Assembly (NCBI RefSeq): GCF_018327705.1
Contig: NZ_BNEM01000002.1
Span: 3,720,001 to 3,784,000 of the forward strand
Direction: 5' to 3'
DNA length: 64,000 nucleotides
From: Catellatospora sp. TT07R-123
GTDB taxonomy: Bacteria; Actinomycetota; Actinomycetes; Mycobacteriales; Micromonosporaceae
Position numbers and translations under genes: made by a program. The notes below the pieces were generated by a model that saw nothing but the letters and a program-made list of their open reading frames with translations, made no database searches and was not told where the DNA came from. The stretch's first letter is position 1. Each line of letters starts with the position of its first letter. Shown piece after piece: positions 51,889 through 60,267 of this stretch.

Positions 51889-53142
51889 ATGTCGGGGGTC
51901 AGTTCGTTGGGTCGCCTGGTGCCGAAGCTGCGCAGCCTGGCCCGGCAGGCGTTCCGTGCCGTGAAGTACCTCTGCTACCGGCTCTTCCTCCTGCTGCCGG
52001 TCGACCCGTACCTGGCCGTCTACACGGCGTACTGGGGCCGCGGCTACCGGTGCAACCCGGCCGCGATCTACGAGAAGGCCCGGGACCTCGCGCCGCGCAT
52101 CCGGGGCGTCTGGGTCGTCACGAAGGAGGGCGCCACGGGCATGCCCGACGGCGTCTCGTACGTCGTGGAGGAGACGCTCCAGTACTTCTGGATCATGGCC
52201 CGGGGCGCCTATTTCATCGGCAACGTGAACTTCGCCGACTACGTGGTGAAGCGGCGCGGCAGCGTGCACGTGCAGACCCACCACGGCACCCCGCTCAAGC
52301 TCATGGGCATCGACAGCTTCGCCCACGCGGGGCGCCCCGTGGGTCGCGACCACGCGGAGCTGCTCCAGCGGGTCGGCCGGTGGGACTTCAGCATCGCCGC
52401 CAACCCGCATTCCACCGAGGCGTGGGGCACCGCCTACCCGGGCGCCTTCGAGTCGCTGGAGTACGGCTACCCGCGCAACGACATCCTGGTCAACGCCGGG
52501 CCGGAGCACGGCGCGCGCGTGCGGGCCCTGCTCGGCATCGAGCCCGCCCAGCAGGTCGTCCTCTACACGCCGACCCACCGGGGCGGCACCGCGAACCGGT
52601 TCGCGGGCCACCTCGACGTCGCCGCGCTGGCCGAGGCGCTCGGCCCCGGCACGACGATCCTGCTGCGCACCCACTACTTCTACGAGCCGCCCGCGCAGGC
52701 GGCGGGCACCGGGTCGGCCCAGGTCGTCGACGTCACCGCGTACCCGGTCGTCGAGGACCTGTACCTGGCGGCGGACGTCCTGATCACCGACTACTCGTCG
52801 ACGATGTTCGACTACGCGATCCTGGACCGGCCGATCGTCGTCTTCGCGTCCGACTGGGAGCAGTACCGCACCAAGCGCGGCGTCTACTTCGACGTCTTCG
52901 AGGACTCCCCCGGTGTCGTCGTGACCACGCAGGAGGAGCTGGTCGAGCGCTTCCGGACGGGCGCCGTCGACGACGCCGCGGCCCGCCGGGCCCGCACCGC
53001 CTTCCGCGACCGCTTCTGCGCCCTGGAGGACGGCCGCGCCAGCGAGCGCACCGTACGCCGGGTGCTGCTCGGCGAGCAGACCGCGCCCGCCCCGCAGCCC
53101 GTCCCGGCCCCTGCCGTCAGCCCGCTCGCCGCGCTGCGCTGA
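51889..53142 (+). CDS. CDP-glycerol glycerophosphotransferase family protein
   Basis: 417 residues. TagF/TarB-like transferase: YFIGNVNFADYVVKRRGSVHVQ, the catalytic THHGTPLKLMG, FSIAANPHSTEAWG, GYPRNDIL, VLYTPTHRGGTANRF, ILLRTHYFY and the phosphate-binding VLITDYSSTMFDYAIL. These enzymes add glycerol- or ribitol-phosphate units to teichoic-acid-like polymers at the inner membrane. A basic amphipathic N-terminus (VPKLRSLARQAFRAVKYLCY) would bind the membrane. No other teichoic acid gene is nearby. AGGGG precedes ATG 51889. Confidence 0.9.
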   Translation: MSGVSSLGRLVPKLRSLARQAFRAVKYLCYRLFLLLPVDPYLAVYTAYWGRGYRCNPAAIYEKARDLAPRIRGVWVVTKEGATGMPDGVSYVVEETLQYFWIMARGAYFIGNVNFADYVVKRRGSVHVQTHHGTPLKLMGIDSFAHAGRPVGRDHAELLQRVGRWDFSIAANPHSTEAWGTAYPGAFESLEYGYPRNDILVNAGPEHGARVRALLGIEPAQQVVLYTPTHRGGTANRFAGHLDVAALAEALGPGTTILLRTHYFYEPPAQAAGTGSAQVVDVTAYPVVEDLYLAADVLITDYSSTMFDYAILDRPIVVFASDWEQYRTKRGVYFDVFEDSPGVVVTTQEELVERFRTGAVDDAAARRARTAFRDRFCALEDGRASERTVRRVLLGEQTAPAPQPVPAPAVSPLAALR

Positions 53143-53156
53143 CCCGCGTCTGCCGG

Positions 53157-54224
53157 TCAGGGCGTGCGCGGGTGGATCTCGTCCTTCGGGTCGGGGTCGA
53201 TGAAGATGCCCGCCTGGGCGCCGATGAAGTGGTACGAGACCTGCCTCAGCGGCCACAGCACCCAGTTGCGTTCGCCCGTGCCGACCTCGTGCCCGTCCGC
53301 GTGGGCGGCGCTGCCCAGCAGCACCCACGGACCGTTCGTGGAGAAGGTCGTCGACGCGTCGCCGGTCGTCTCCGCGAGGTCCATTCCGCTCGGCAGCCCC
53401 GCGCGTACGGCGTCGGCGGTCTCGTCGTCGCGGTAGAGCACCGCCCGGAACGTCACCACGGCGTCGCTGTCGTCCGTGGTGAACGCGGCGCGCACGGTCA
53501 GGTAGCAGTTCTCCCGGTTCAGCAAGGCGTCGTCGGGCAGTACGCCGTCGCAGCCGCGCTGGTCCGAGGCGCTGGTGCGGGTGAGGGTGTCGCCGTTCAT
53601 GGTCAGGACCGCCGGGAAGATCTCGTCGGCCCGCACGTAGGTCGGGTAGGTGTTCGCGACGGCCACGGGCAGGGCGGCCACCATCAGCGCGGCTCCCAGG
53701 ACCCCGGCGATCGCGTTGAAGTTCCGGTTCACCGCCCGAGCCTTGCCCGACACCGCCGCGAGCACGAGCAGGGCCGCGATGACGGCGCCGATGCCGCCCA
53801 GGGCCCACATGAAGCCGCTGCCGAACTGGTCGGCGCCGGGGCCGGAGATCATGTCCGACATGCTCCGCCGCCGGCCGGGCAGGAACAGCAACGGCAGCGC
53901 CACGGCCGCCACCGCGGCGGCGGCCAGGGCCCGTCGGGCGATCGGCCCGGACCTGGCCCAGCACAGGCCGACCGCGGGCAGCGCCACCGCCGCCAGCGAG
54001 ACGACCAGCCAGCCGGCCGCGGTCATGCCGACGGTCGAGCAGGCGGTCACGTCGCAGGCGAAGCCGAGCAGTGCCGCTCGGGCGGAGGCGCCGAACAGGA
54101 CGTAGGCGGCGATGACCCCGGCCACCCCCGCGAACCCGGCCAGCCCCCAGAGCCAGCCGAACCGCTCCGGCGCCCTGCCGCCGACGTGCTCGACAGGGCT
54201 GCTGGACTTCCCGGACCCGCTCAT
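53157..54224 (-). CDS. hypothetical membrane protein with extracytoplasmic domain
   Basis: 355 residues from ATG 54224. Four to five hydrophobic helices (FGWLWGLAGFAGVAGVIAAYV; GWLVVSLAAVALPAVGLCWA; ALAAAAVAAVALPLLFL; GFMWALGGIGAVIAALLVLAA; IAGVLGAALMVAALPVAVA), then an extracytoplasmic domain with three Cys (CDGVLP, NCYLTV) and TFRAVLYRDDETADAVRAGL, ending with FIDPDPKDEIHPRTP. No known family recognised. TAGGGT seven bases upstream fixes the start; a 49-residue extension to 54371 would run through the family B palindrome and is rejected. Confidence 0.72.
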   Translation of the reverse strand: MSGSGKSSSPVEHVGGRAPERFGWLWGLAGFAGVAGVIAAYVLFGASARAALLGFACDVTACSTVGMTAAGWLVVSLAAVALPAVGLCWARSGPIARRALAAAAVAAVALPLLFLPGRRRSMSDMISGPGADQFGSGFMWALGGIGAVIAALLVLAAVSGKARAVNRNFNAIAGVLGAALMVAALPVAVANTYPTYVRADEIFPAVLTMNGDTLTRTSASDQRGCDGVLPDDALLNRENCYLTVRAAFTTDDSDAVVTFRAVLYRDDETADAVRAGLPSGMDLAETTGDASTTFSTNGPWVLLGSAAHADGHEVGTGERNWVLWPLRQVSYHFIGAQAGIFIDPDPKDEIHPRTP

Positions 54225-54237
54225 GATCGGCACCCTA
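54225..54237 (-). promoter_or_regulatory. leaderless -10 (TAGGGT) of membrane protein gene
   Basis: TAGGGT on the minus strand (54237-54232), seven bases before ATG 54224. Confidence 0.55.
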
Positions 54238-54280
54238 GCGAACGCACGCACCCTCGCCCACCGCTCGGACCAGCCTGGAT

Positions 54281-54332
54281 TTTCGGGGAAAGTGCCGGAA
54301 TCGCGGCCAAGATTCCGGCAGTTTCCCCGAAA
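54281..54332. repeat. palindrome family B, copy 2
   Basis: 22-base arms (54281-54302 and 54311-54332; 21 of 22 paired), each with TTTCGGGGAAA or its complement. Closely similar to 37445-37504. It lies in a divergent gap, so it is not a simple terminator here. Confidence 0.8.
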
Positions 54333-54446
54333 CTGCACACCACCGCGGCGTGGCGCGGGCGCGGTCGACAAAAAGTTGGCGCGGGGGTGTAATGGCGGGC
54401 GCTGTGGCGGGACCTACTGGGACCACCGCTCTTCCAGGAGGCTGTC

Positions 54447-55817
54447 ATGCGGTCTGACACATCGCTGGCTCGGGGCGCGCTCGCCGGTGACCGGGACGCG
54501 TTCGACCGGCTCTACCGGCAGTATCGGCCGGGGCTGCTCGGGTTCGTGATCCGGCAGGTCGGCGACGTGCACACGGCCGAGGACGTCGTGCAGGAGACGT
54601 TCCTGGTGGCCTGGCGGGACCTGGCGAAGCTGCGCGACCCGGCGGCGCTGAAGACGTGGCTGTTCTCGATCGCGTACCGGCGGGCGATGTCGGCGGCGGG
54701 CCGGGTGGCTCCGGGGCCGTTGCCGGAGGAGCTGCTCACCGACGACGACCGGGCGCGGCGGCCCGAGCTCGCGGCCGAGCAGCGGGAGGCGTACGAGCTG
54801 GTCTGGAACGCCGCGCACGCGCTGGAACCCCGGCAGCGGGCGGTGCTGGAGCTGACGCTGCGCTGGGACCTGTCCAGCCGCGAGGTCGGCGAGGTGCTGG
54901 GCGTCGGCTCGGCCCACGCGGCGGTGCTGGTGCACCGCTCCCGCAAGGCGCTGGGCAGCGCCGTGCGCACCATGCTCGTGGCGCGCCAGCACGGGCGCTG
55001 CGCGGGGCTGGACGCGATCGCCCCGGGCCACCGGCGGCTGAACGTGCGCGAGCGCGGCCGGGTCGACCGGCACATCGACCAGTGCGAGCACTGCCGTCGG
55101 CTGCGTACCAGGGTCAGCGCGTACGCGGTGCTGGGGTTGCTCTTCACCGCGGGCGTGGTCCGGCCCGGCGGCGGCGCCGGGCGCCGGTGGGCGCTGCGGC
55201 TGGCGGGCGCGGCCACGGCCGTGTCGGTGCTGGCCGTCGGGGTGTACGTGCTGACCCCGCCCCGCGGCGGCGAGGCGGACGGCGCGACGGCGCTGTCGCC
55301 GGGATCGGCGGCCGCGGGCTCAGCCGACCCGGCCGCGACCCTCTCGGCGCCCCCGTCGGCGACCCCGCAGGTCTCGGCCCCGCCCTCGGCCGGCCCGTCG
55401 GCGTCGCCGTCGGTGAAGCCGACGCCCCGGGCGCCGCAGACGCTGGAGGAGCAGATCCTGGCGCTGGTCAACGCCGAGCGGAAGAAGGCCGGCTGCGGCG
55501 CGGTGCACGCCGACAGCCGCCTGGCGAAGGCCGCCCGGCTGCACAGCGAGGACATGGCGAAACGCGCCTACTTCTCGCACGACACCCCGGAGGGCGTGAG
55601 CCCGTGGGACCGCGCCAAGGCGCAGGGGTACACGACGCCGTCGGCGGAGAACATCGCCGCGGGCAACGCCACCGCCAAGGCGACGATGCAGCAGTGGATG
55701 AACTCCAAGGGCCACCGCGAGAACATCCTGAACTGCTCGTCCAAGGCGATGGGCGTGGGCCGGGCGACCGGCGGGCCGTACCGCTACTACTGGACCCAGA
55801 TGTTCGGCTACCGCTGA
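54447..55817 (+). CDS. ECF sigma factor fused to zinc finger, membrane helix and CAP/SCP domain
   Basis: 456 residues in one frame. Sigma region 2 is at 15-85 (DAFDRLYRQYRPGLLGFVIR, AEDVVQETFLVAWRDLAKL) and region 4 at 118-172 (ALEPRQRAVLELTLRWDLSS, REVGEVLGVGSAHAAVLVHR). Then an anti-sigma type zinc motif HX3CX2C (His209, Cys213, Cys216), a membrane helix (about 247-270), a Ser/Pro/Ala linker (280-330), and an extracytoplasmic CAP domain (333-456) with His366, HD 378-379, Glu401 and His423. It is thus a membrane-tethered sigma factor, related in layout to ECF groups with C-terminal zinc-finger/TM extensions. AGGAGG is five bases before ATG 54447. The adjacent GH76 gene is a possible target. 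Confidence 0.9.
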   Translation: MRSDTSLARGALAGDRDAFDRLYRQYRPGLLGFVIRQVGDVHTAEDVVQETFLVAWRDLAKLRDPAALKTWLFSIAYRRAMSAAGRVAPGPLPEELLTDDDRARRPELAAEQREAYELVWNAAHALEPRQRAVLELTLRWDLSSREVGEVLGVGSAHAAVLVHRSRKALGSAVRTMLVARQHGRCAGLDAIAPGHRRLNVRERGRVDRHIDQCEHCRRLRTRVSAYAVLGLLFTAGVVRPGGGAGRRWALRLAGAATAVSVLAVGVYVLTPPRGGEADGATALSPGSAAAGSADPAATLSAPPSATPQVSAPPSAGPSASPSVKPTPRAPQTLEEQILALVNAERKKAGCGAVHADSRLAKAARLHSEDMAKRAYFSHDTPEGVSPWDRAKAQGYTTPSAENIAAGNATAKATMQQWMNSKGHRENILNCSSKAMGVGRATGGPYRYYWTQMFGYR

Positions 55818-55857
55818 GCTGAGCGGCCGCCGGTCCAACGCTGGCATATAGAAAGGG

Positions 55858-55903
55858 TTGTATACGGATTCGGCCGTGGCTAGCGTGGTCGAGAGAGCGC
55901 TCT
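55858..55903 (+). promoter_or_regulatory. GH76 promoter with LacI-type operator at +1
   Basis: TTGTAT (55858-55863), 17-base spacer, TAGCGT (55881-55886) form a good sigma-70-type promoter with a start near 55893. The palindrome AGAGCGCTCT (55894-55903) lies right at the start; its GAGCGCTC core is that of LacI-family operators of sugar genes in actinobacteria. A repressor there would block initiation. Confidence 0.7.
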
Positions 55904-55933
55904 TTCCCTGATCCGTCCCTTCAGGAGAGAGTC

Positions 55934-57367
55934 ATGCGAACACTTCGTGCTGCCCTCGCGGCAGCGTTGACCGCCACGCTGGCGGTCCTCACCGTCCCCG
56001 GCCCGGCCTGGGCTGCGACCATCTGCAACCGGTACTGCGACGCCCGCGACCCCGCGCTGTCACCCGGCGACCGGCAGCCGGTGACGGCGGGCGTCTGGGG
56101 CCGGTCCATCGTGCTGCACTTCGACGACGCCGACGCCATGGGCTGGGCCAGCATCGGCGGCGGCAACCCGGGCGACCACGTCTGGCTGGACCGCTCCATG
56201 GACGGCGGCCGCACCTGGGCCGCCGGCAGCAAGCTCGGCGACACCGCGATCCCCTCGGGCCAGACCGGCTGGCGGACGCTGATGTACAACGTCGACGACT
56301 GGGCCAGCCTCGGCGTGGGCGCGCTGCGCGCCTGCGGCAAGGCCGGGGACCGGCCCGAGGTGGCGTGCACGGCCTGGGCCCGCACCACCTGGAACGCGGG
56401 CAACCGGGCCACGGCCGCCGCGACCGCGCTGATGCAGTTCTACAACCTCGGCACCGGCCTGTTCGACACCACGGGCTGGTGGAACAGCGCCAACGCGCTG
56501 ACGGCGGTCATCGACGGCGTCCGGGTGACCGGCATGCCCAGCTACCGCTACGCCATCGCGAACACGTACGACAAGAACCTCGGCAAGTTCCGGGGGAACT
56601 TCACCAACGACTACCTCGACGACACCGGGTGGTGGGGTCTGGCCTGGGTGGACGCCTACGACGCGACCGGCGACAGCCGCTACCTCAACACCGCCCGCGC
56701 CGACGCCGACTACATGAACTCCTACTGGGACGGCGCCTGCGGCGGCGGAGTGTGGTGGAGCGTGGCGCGCACGTACAAGGCGGCCATCGCCAACAGTCTG
56801 TTCCTCCAGCTCAACGCGGCCCTGCACAACCGCATCCCGGGCGACACCGCATACCTGCAACGGGCCCGCAACACGTGGACCTGGATCCAGAACACCGGGC
56901 TGGTCAACTCCGCGGGGCTGGTCAACGACGGGATCAACCTGTCGACCTGCCGCAACAACGGGTCGACGGCGTGGTCGTACAACCAGGGGGCCCTGATCGC
57001 GGGCCTGACCGAGCTGAACCGGGCCACCGGGGACGCCTCGCTGCTGACCGCCGCGCGCCGCACGGCCGACGCGGCGACCACGTCGTCCGCGCTCAACGTC
57101 AACGGCATCCTGCGCGAGCCGTGTGAACCCAACTGCGGCGCCGACGGACCGACGTTCAAGGGGGTGCTCGCCCGGGGCCTGGTCAAGCTCGACCTCGCCC
57201 TGTCCGGTCGCCCATACCTGGCCTACCTGCGCCGCAACGCCGACGCGGCGTACGCCGCCGACCGCAACCCGCTCGACGCGTACGGCCTGCGCTGGGCCGG
57301 GCCGCTGGACGGCACCGACGCCGCCCGCCAGCAATCCGCCACCGACCTCATGAACGCCGCCTGGTAG
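55934..57367 (+). CDS. secreted glycoside hydrolase family 76 protein (alpha-1,6-mannanase type)
   Basis: 477 residues. Sec signal peptide ([20 protein letters not shown]... PAWAA, cleavage near 28). Residues 30-150 form an N-terminal domain with an Asp-box-like SMDGGRTW (88-95). The GH76 (alpha/alpha)6 barrel follows from about 152, with the catalytic Asp pair in [14 protein letters not shown] (Asp229-Asp230) and repeated WW and Asn-rich loops ([21 protein letters not shown]). GH76 enzymes cleave alpha-1,6-mannans of fungi or of actinobacterial lipomannan. AGGAGA precedes ATG 55934. Own promoter with LacI-like operator; lies directly after the membrane-tethered sigma gene. Confidence 0.9.
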   Translation: MRTLRAALAAALTATLAVLTVPGPAWAATICNRYCDARDPALSPGDRQPVTAGVWGRSIVLHFDDADAMGWASIGGGNPGDHVWLDRSMDGGRTWAAGSKLGDTAIPSGQTGWRTLMYNVDDWASLGVGALRACGKAGDRPEVACTAWARTTWNAGNRATAAATALMQFYNLGTGLFDTTGWWNSANALTAVIDGVRVTGMPSYRYAIANTYDKNLGKFRGNFTNDYLDDTGWWGLAWVDAYDATGDSRYLNTARADADYMNSYWDGACGGGVWWSVARTYKAAIANSLFLQLNAALHNRIPGDTAYLQRARNTWTWIQNTGLVNSAGLVNDGINLSTCRNNGSTAWSYNQGALIAGLTELNRATGDASLLTAARRTADAATTSSALNVNGILREPCEPNCGADGPTFKGVLARGLVKLDLALSGRPYLAYLRRNADAAYAADRNPLDAYGLRWAGPLDGTDAARQQSATDLMNAAW

Positions 57368-57392
57368 CACGGACCCACCGCTGAACCACCAC

Positions 57393-57456
57393 TCAAGTTG
57401 CCGGGCGATGGGGCGAATGCGGACCCCGGAGACGCCCGATTGCCCGGCAACTTTGA
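57393..57456. terminator. long palindrome (family C) between convergent genes
   Basis: TCAAGTTGCCGGGC plus nine more bases (57393-57415) pair with 57433-57456 with one indel and two mismatches, around a 17-base loop. It fills the 100-base convergent gap between the GH76 gene and the methyltransferase gene. Confidence 0.75.
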
Positions 57457-57467
57457 TGACTTTGGGG

Positions 57468-58070
57468 TCAGGTGCGGCGGCAGTGCAGGGAGAGCCAGGA
57501 GCGGTGGGTCTGGCCATGGCGCGTCCACACCACCTCGAAGCCGGAGGGCTCCAGCCAGCCGCGCAGCTCGTCCTCGCGGTAGTAGCTGAACCAGCGCGGC
57601 GCCCGGCTGTCGTCGTAGTGCGACGGCTCGAAGCCCTCGCCGTCACCCTCGGCCACGGTCAGCCACAGCTGCCCACCGTCGCGCAGCACCCGGGCGAACT
57701 CGGCGACCGCCCGCGGGGCCACCTCGCGCGGCAGGTGCAGCAGGGACGCGATGGCCCACACCCCGTCCACCGTGCTGTCGGCGAACGGCAGTTCGAGCAT
57801 GTCGGCCTGCACCAGTCCGGGCACGCCGTCGGAGGCGCGCAGCTGGCCCTCGGACAGGTCCAGCCCGACCACGCGCAGGCCGAGTTCACGCAGCGCGCGT
57901 ACGTGGTGGCCCGGGCCGCAGCCGATGTCGGCGACCAGCGCCCCCGGGGTCAGCGCGGCGGCGAAGCGCTCGCGGTCGGGCGCCATGCCGTCGACGCCGC
58001 CCAACTGCTGGGCGTACGCGGCGGCGATGTGGTCGTAGGTGGCGCGGGTGACGGCCTGGGGGTCGGGCAT
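57468..58070 (-). CDS. SAM-dependent class I methyltransferase
   Basis: 200 residues. Motif I is VADIGCGPGHHVRALRELG, motif II VVGLDLSEGQLRAS, then ADMLELPFADSTVDGVWAIA and LLHLPREVAPRAVAEFARVL before LRDGGQLWLTV, all standard for methyltransferase domain 11. The N-terminus TYDHIAAAYAQQLGGV is typical of small-molecule methyltransferases. Substrate unknown. TAGGCT seven bases upstream of ATG 58070 marks a leaderless start. Confidence 0.9.
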   Translation of the reverse strand: MPDPQAVTRATYDHIAAAYAQQLGGVDGMAPDRERFAAALTPGALVADIGCGPGHHVRALRELGLRVVGLDLSEGQLRASDGVPGLVQADMLELPFADSTVDGVWAIASLLHLPREVAPRAVAEFARVLRDGGQLWLTVAEGDGEGFEPSHYDDSRAPRWFSYYREDELRGWLEPSGFEVVWTRHGQTHRSWLSLHCRRT

Positions 58071-58083
58071 GACCCGCAGCCTA
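58071..58083 (-). promoter_or_regulatory. leaderless -10 (TAGGCT) of methyltransferase gene
   Basis: TAGGCT on the minus strand (58083-58078) with seven bases to ATG 58070. Confidence 0.55.
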
Positions 58084-58097
58084 GCCGCGTGAACGGC

Positions 58098-58991
58098 TCA
58101 GGCGCGCGGGTGCTGCGCCACGAACTGGGCGATGTACTCGCTGAGCACGACCTTGGGCTCCCAGCCGAGCGCGCGGGCCTTGGCGTTGTCGGCGCGGCCC
58201 TTGGTGCGCTCGCCCGGCAGCGCCGGGATCATCTCGACGTCGGTGCCGAACATGTCGGCGACCTCGCGGACCTCCCACTCGCGACCGGTGCCGAGCAGGT
58301 AGCCGTCGCCCTTGCCGCCCTCGGCGGCGGCGAGCACGCCGGCGACGATGTCGGAGATGTGGGTGAAGTCACGGGTCTGGGTGCCGGGCGAGACCACGGT
58401 CAGCGGCTTGCCTTCGAGGTACTGCCGCTCGAAGATGCCGATCACGGTGGCGTAGGTGCCGTGGCTGATCTGGCCGGGGCCGTACGCGTTGTAGAAGTAC
58501 GTGATGACGTAGTCGAGGCCGTACCAGTCGCCGTAGTTCTTGATCAGCTCGACGTTCTTGGCCTTGGTCCACGCGTACGGGTTGAGGTGCTCGTCCTTGC
58601 CCTCATTGCCGAACTTCGAGCTGGACGCGGAGTAGACCAGGCGCGCGCCGTGCTCGGCGCAGAACATGATCACTTCCTTGGTGCCGCGGGTGTTGTACTC
58701 CCAGGTGCGGTCGAACTCGGCGAACGACTGCACGATCCGGGCGTACTCCCCCAGGTGGAAGACCTGGCGCGGGGACGCGTAGCCGTGCTCGGCCCATATC
58801 TTGGCGACGTCGACCGTGCTGCCCTCGAGGTAGGTGACCCGGGCGTCGACGATCTCGTTGGCCTTCGTGCCCGTGAAGTAGTTGTCGATCGAGACGATGT
58901 GCGCGTCGGGACGGGTGGCCAGCAGCTCGCGGATGAGGTGGCTGCCCACGAAGCCGGCACCGCCGGTCACCAGGAGGATCTCGTTCGACAT
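58098..58991 (-). CDS. NAD-dependent epimerase/dehydratase (UDP-glucose 4-epimerase-like)
   Basis: 297 residues from ATG 58991. Extended SDR fold: NAD loop LLVTGGAGFVGSHLIRELLA, SIDNYFTGTKANEI, VFHLGEYARIVQSF, the catalytic Ser/Thr in YSASSSKFGN and YxxxK in NPYAWTKAKNVELIK, YFYNAYGPGQ, DFTHISDIV. It acts on an NDP-sugar, as epimerase or dehydratase, for surface polysaccharide; the exact substrate cannot be told. No sugar cluster surrounds it. An upstream 18-residue extension is unlikely. Confidence 0.9.
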   Translation of the reverse strand: MSNEILLVTGGAGFVGSHLIRELLATRPDAHIVSIDNYFTGTKANEIVDARVTYLEGSTVDVAKIWAEHGYASPRQVFHLGEYARIVQSFAEFDRTWEYNTRGTKEVIMFCAEHGARLVYSASSSKFGNEGKDEHLNPYAWTKAKNVELIKNYGDWYGLDYVITYFYNAYGPGQISHGTYATVIGIFERQYLEGKPLTVVSPGTQTRDFTHISDIVAGVLAAAEGGKGDGYLLGTGREWEVREVADMFGTDVEMIPALPGERTKGRADNAKARALGWEPKVVLSEYIAQFVAQHPRA

Positions 58992-59127
58992 GGTTATTCG
59001 GCTCCCGCACCGCTCGGCTGCATCAGCTGTCCGCGCCGGCCGCACCGTCAGCCGGTCGTGAACCGATCTCGCGAGGTGCCTGCCAGGCGCCTAGCAGCAT
59101 ACAGGCTGCCCGAGGCGGTCTGTTCAT

Positions 59128-60267
59128 TCACCGGACGACCGTCGGCGGCCGGGCGCCGAGGAAGAAGATGCCCGGAAAGCCCCTGGTCTCGAATCCGTCG
59201 CTGGGGTTGCGGCGCAGCGTCGAGTGTTCGAGGCGCAGCGTGCCGGTGCGGTCGTTGCTGACGAAGAAGATCGCGCCGCCGCCCTCGCGGGCGTGGTTGT
59301 CCTCGATGACCGTGCCCGCCACCCGGATCGTGAACAGGTTGCCGTCGGCGTAGATCGCGCCGCCGCTGCCGCCGCCCGGGGTGCCGGGCCGGGCCGGGTT
59401 GGCACCGCGGCCGATGGCGGAGTTGTGGCTGAAGACGCAGTTGAGCACGGTCCACGAGACCCCGATGCTGCTCAGCGCCCCGCCGTTGGCGCACGTGCCG
59501 CCCAGCCCCTTGCCACCGCCGAAGGTGCTGCTCACGACATAGACGGGCTGGTTGTGGTACTGGCTGAGCACGCGCACCGCGGCACCGCCGAGGTCCGGGC
59601 CGGTGCCGTCGCACCGGTTGCGGACGAACCGGGAGTTGACGATCTTGAAGCGGCCGCCGCGTACGAAGATCGCGCCGCCACCGCCGCCCTCCGCCGTCTC
59701 GCCCGTGGAGTCGCCGTCGGCGAACGTCAGGTTCTGCACCGTGAGCTGCGGGTGGTCCTGGTCTTGGCAGTGCGAGGTGGTCCAGCCCTGGGCCTGGTCG
59801 CAGGTGTTCATGTACAGGATGCGGCGCCTGCCGCCGCCGCTGAGGGTGACCAGGCCGCCGCCGTCGAGCACGATGCGCGGGCCGTTGGCGTTGCGGACCT
59901 TCGCGGTCGCGGCCATCGTGATCGTCACCGGGTCCGGGCCGCAGTCGAACGTGATCACTCCCCCGGCGGCCACCGCCTTCACGACCGCCTGCGAGGTGCA
60001 GCTGGCCGGGGTTCCGGTGCCGACGACCCGGGTCGGATGCGAGGTGTCGACCGCGCGCGCCTCGGCCGGGACCGCGGCACCGCCCTTCGGGTTGCCCGGC
60101 GCGAAGGACGCGCGGGCCGGGGACGGGCTCGGGGCGGCGCCGGGCGCGGCGGAGGCGGCGGGCGCACCCGACGCGGGCACCCAGCCGGGTGCGGCGGCGG
60201 GAGCGGCGTCGCACCCGGTCAGGGCGAGCGCGGCGGCGAGCGCGAGCAGCAGGGGGCGAAGCGGCAC
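59128..60267 (-). CDS. lipoprotein with right-handed beta-helix (polymorphic outer-membrane-like repeats)
   Basis: 379 residues from GTG 60267. Signal peptide MPLRPLLLALAAALALTGC with a good lipobox (LTGC, Cys19), then an Ala/Pro/Ser linker to about 65. The rest consists of beta-helix turns: VITFDCGPDPVTITM, IVLDGGGLVTLSGGG, LTVQNLTFADGDSTG, GGGGGAIFVRGGRFKIVNSR, GGALSSIGVSWTVLNCVFSH, GGAIYADGNLFTIRVAGTVI, GGAIFFVSNDRTGTLRLEHS. The GGAI-type repeats are those of right-handed parallel beta-helix carbohydrate-binding proteins. Four to six cysteines. Polysaccharide binding or lysis at the cell surface is inferred. Confidence 0.82.
   Translation of the reverse strand: MPLRPLLLALAAALALTGCDAAPAAAPGWVPASGAPAASAAPGAAPSPSPARASFAPGNPKGGAAVPAEARAVDTSHPTRVVGTGTPASCTSQAVVKAVAAGGVITFDCGPDPVTITMAATAKVRNANGPRIVLDGGGLVTLSGGGRRRILYMNTCDQAQGWTTSHCQDQDHPQLTVQNLTFADGDSTGETAEGGGGGAIFVRGGRFKIVNSRFVRNRCDGTGPDLGGAAVRVLSQYHNQPVYVVSSTFGGGKGLGGTCANGGALSSIGVSWTVLNCVFSHNSAIGRGANPARPGTPGGGSGGAIYADGNLFTIRVAGTVIEDNHAREGGGAIFFVSNDRTGTLRLEHSTLRRNPSDGFETRGFPGIFFLGARPPTVVR

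Noticed and set aside
54225-54371. 49-residue extension of the membrane protein at 53157-54224
   Set aside because: It would translate through the family B palindrome, and the same peptide-like string appears at the other copy of that repeat near 37490.
57408-59261. 617-residue plus-strand frame over the methyltransferase and epimerase genes
   Set aside because: Antisense shadow; the minus-strand genes carry complete SAM and NAD motifs.
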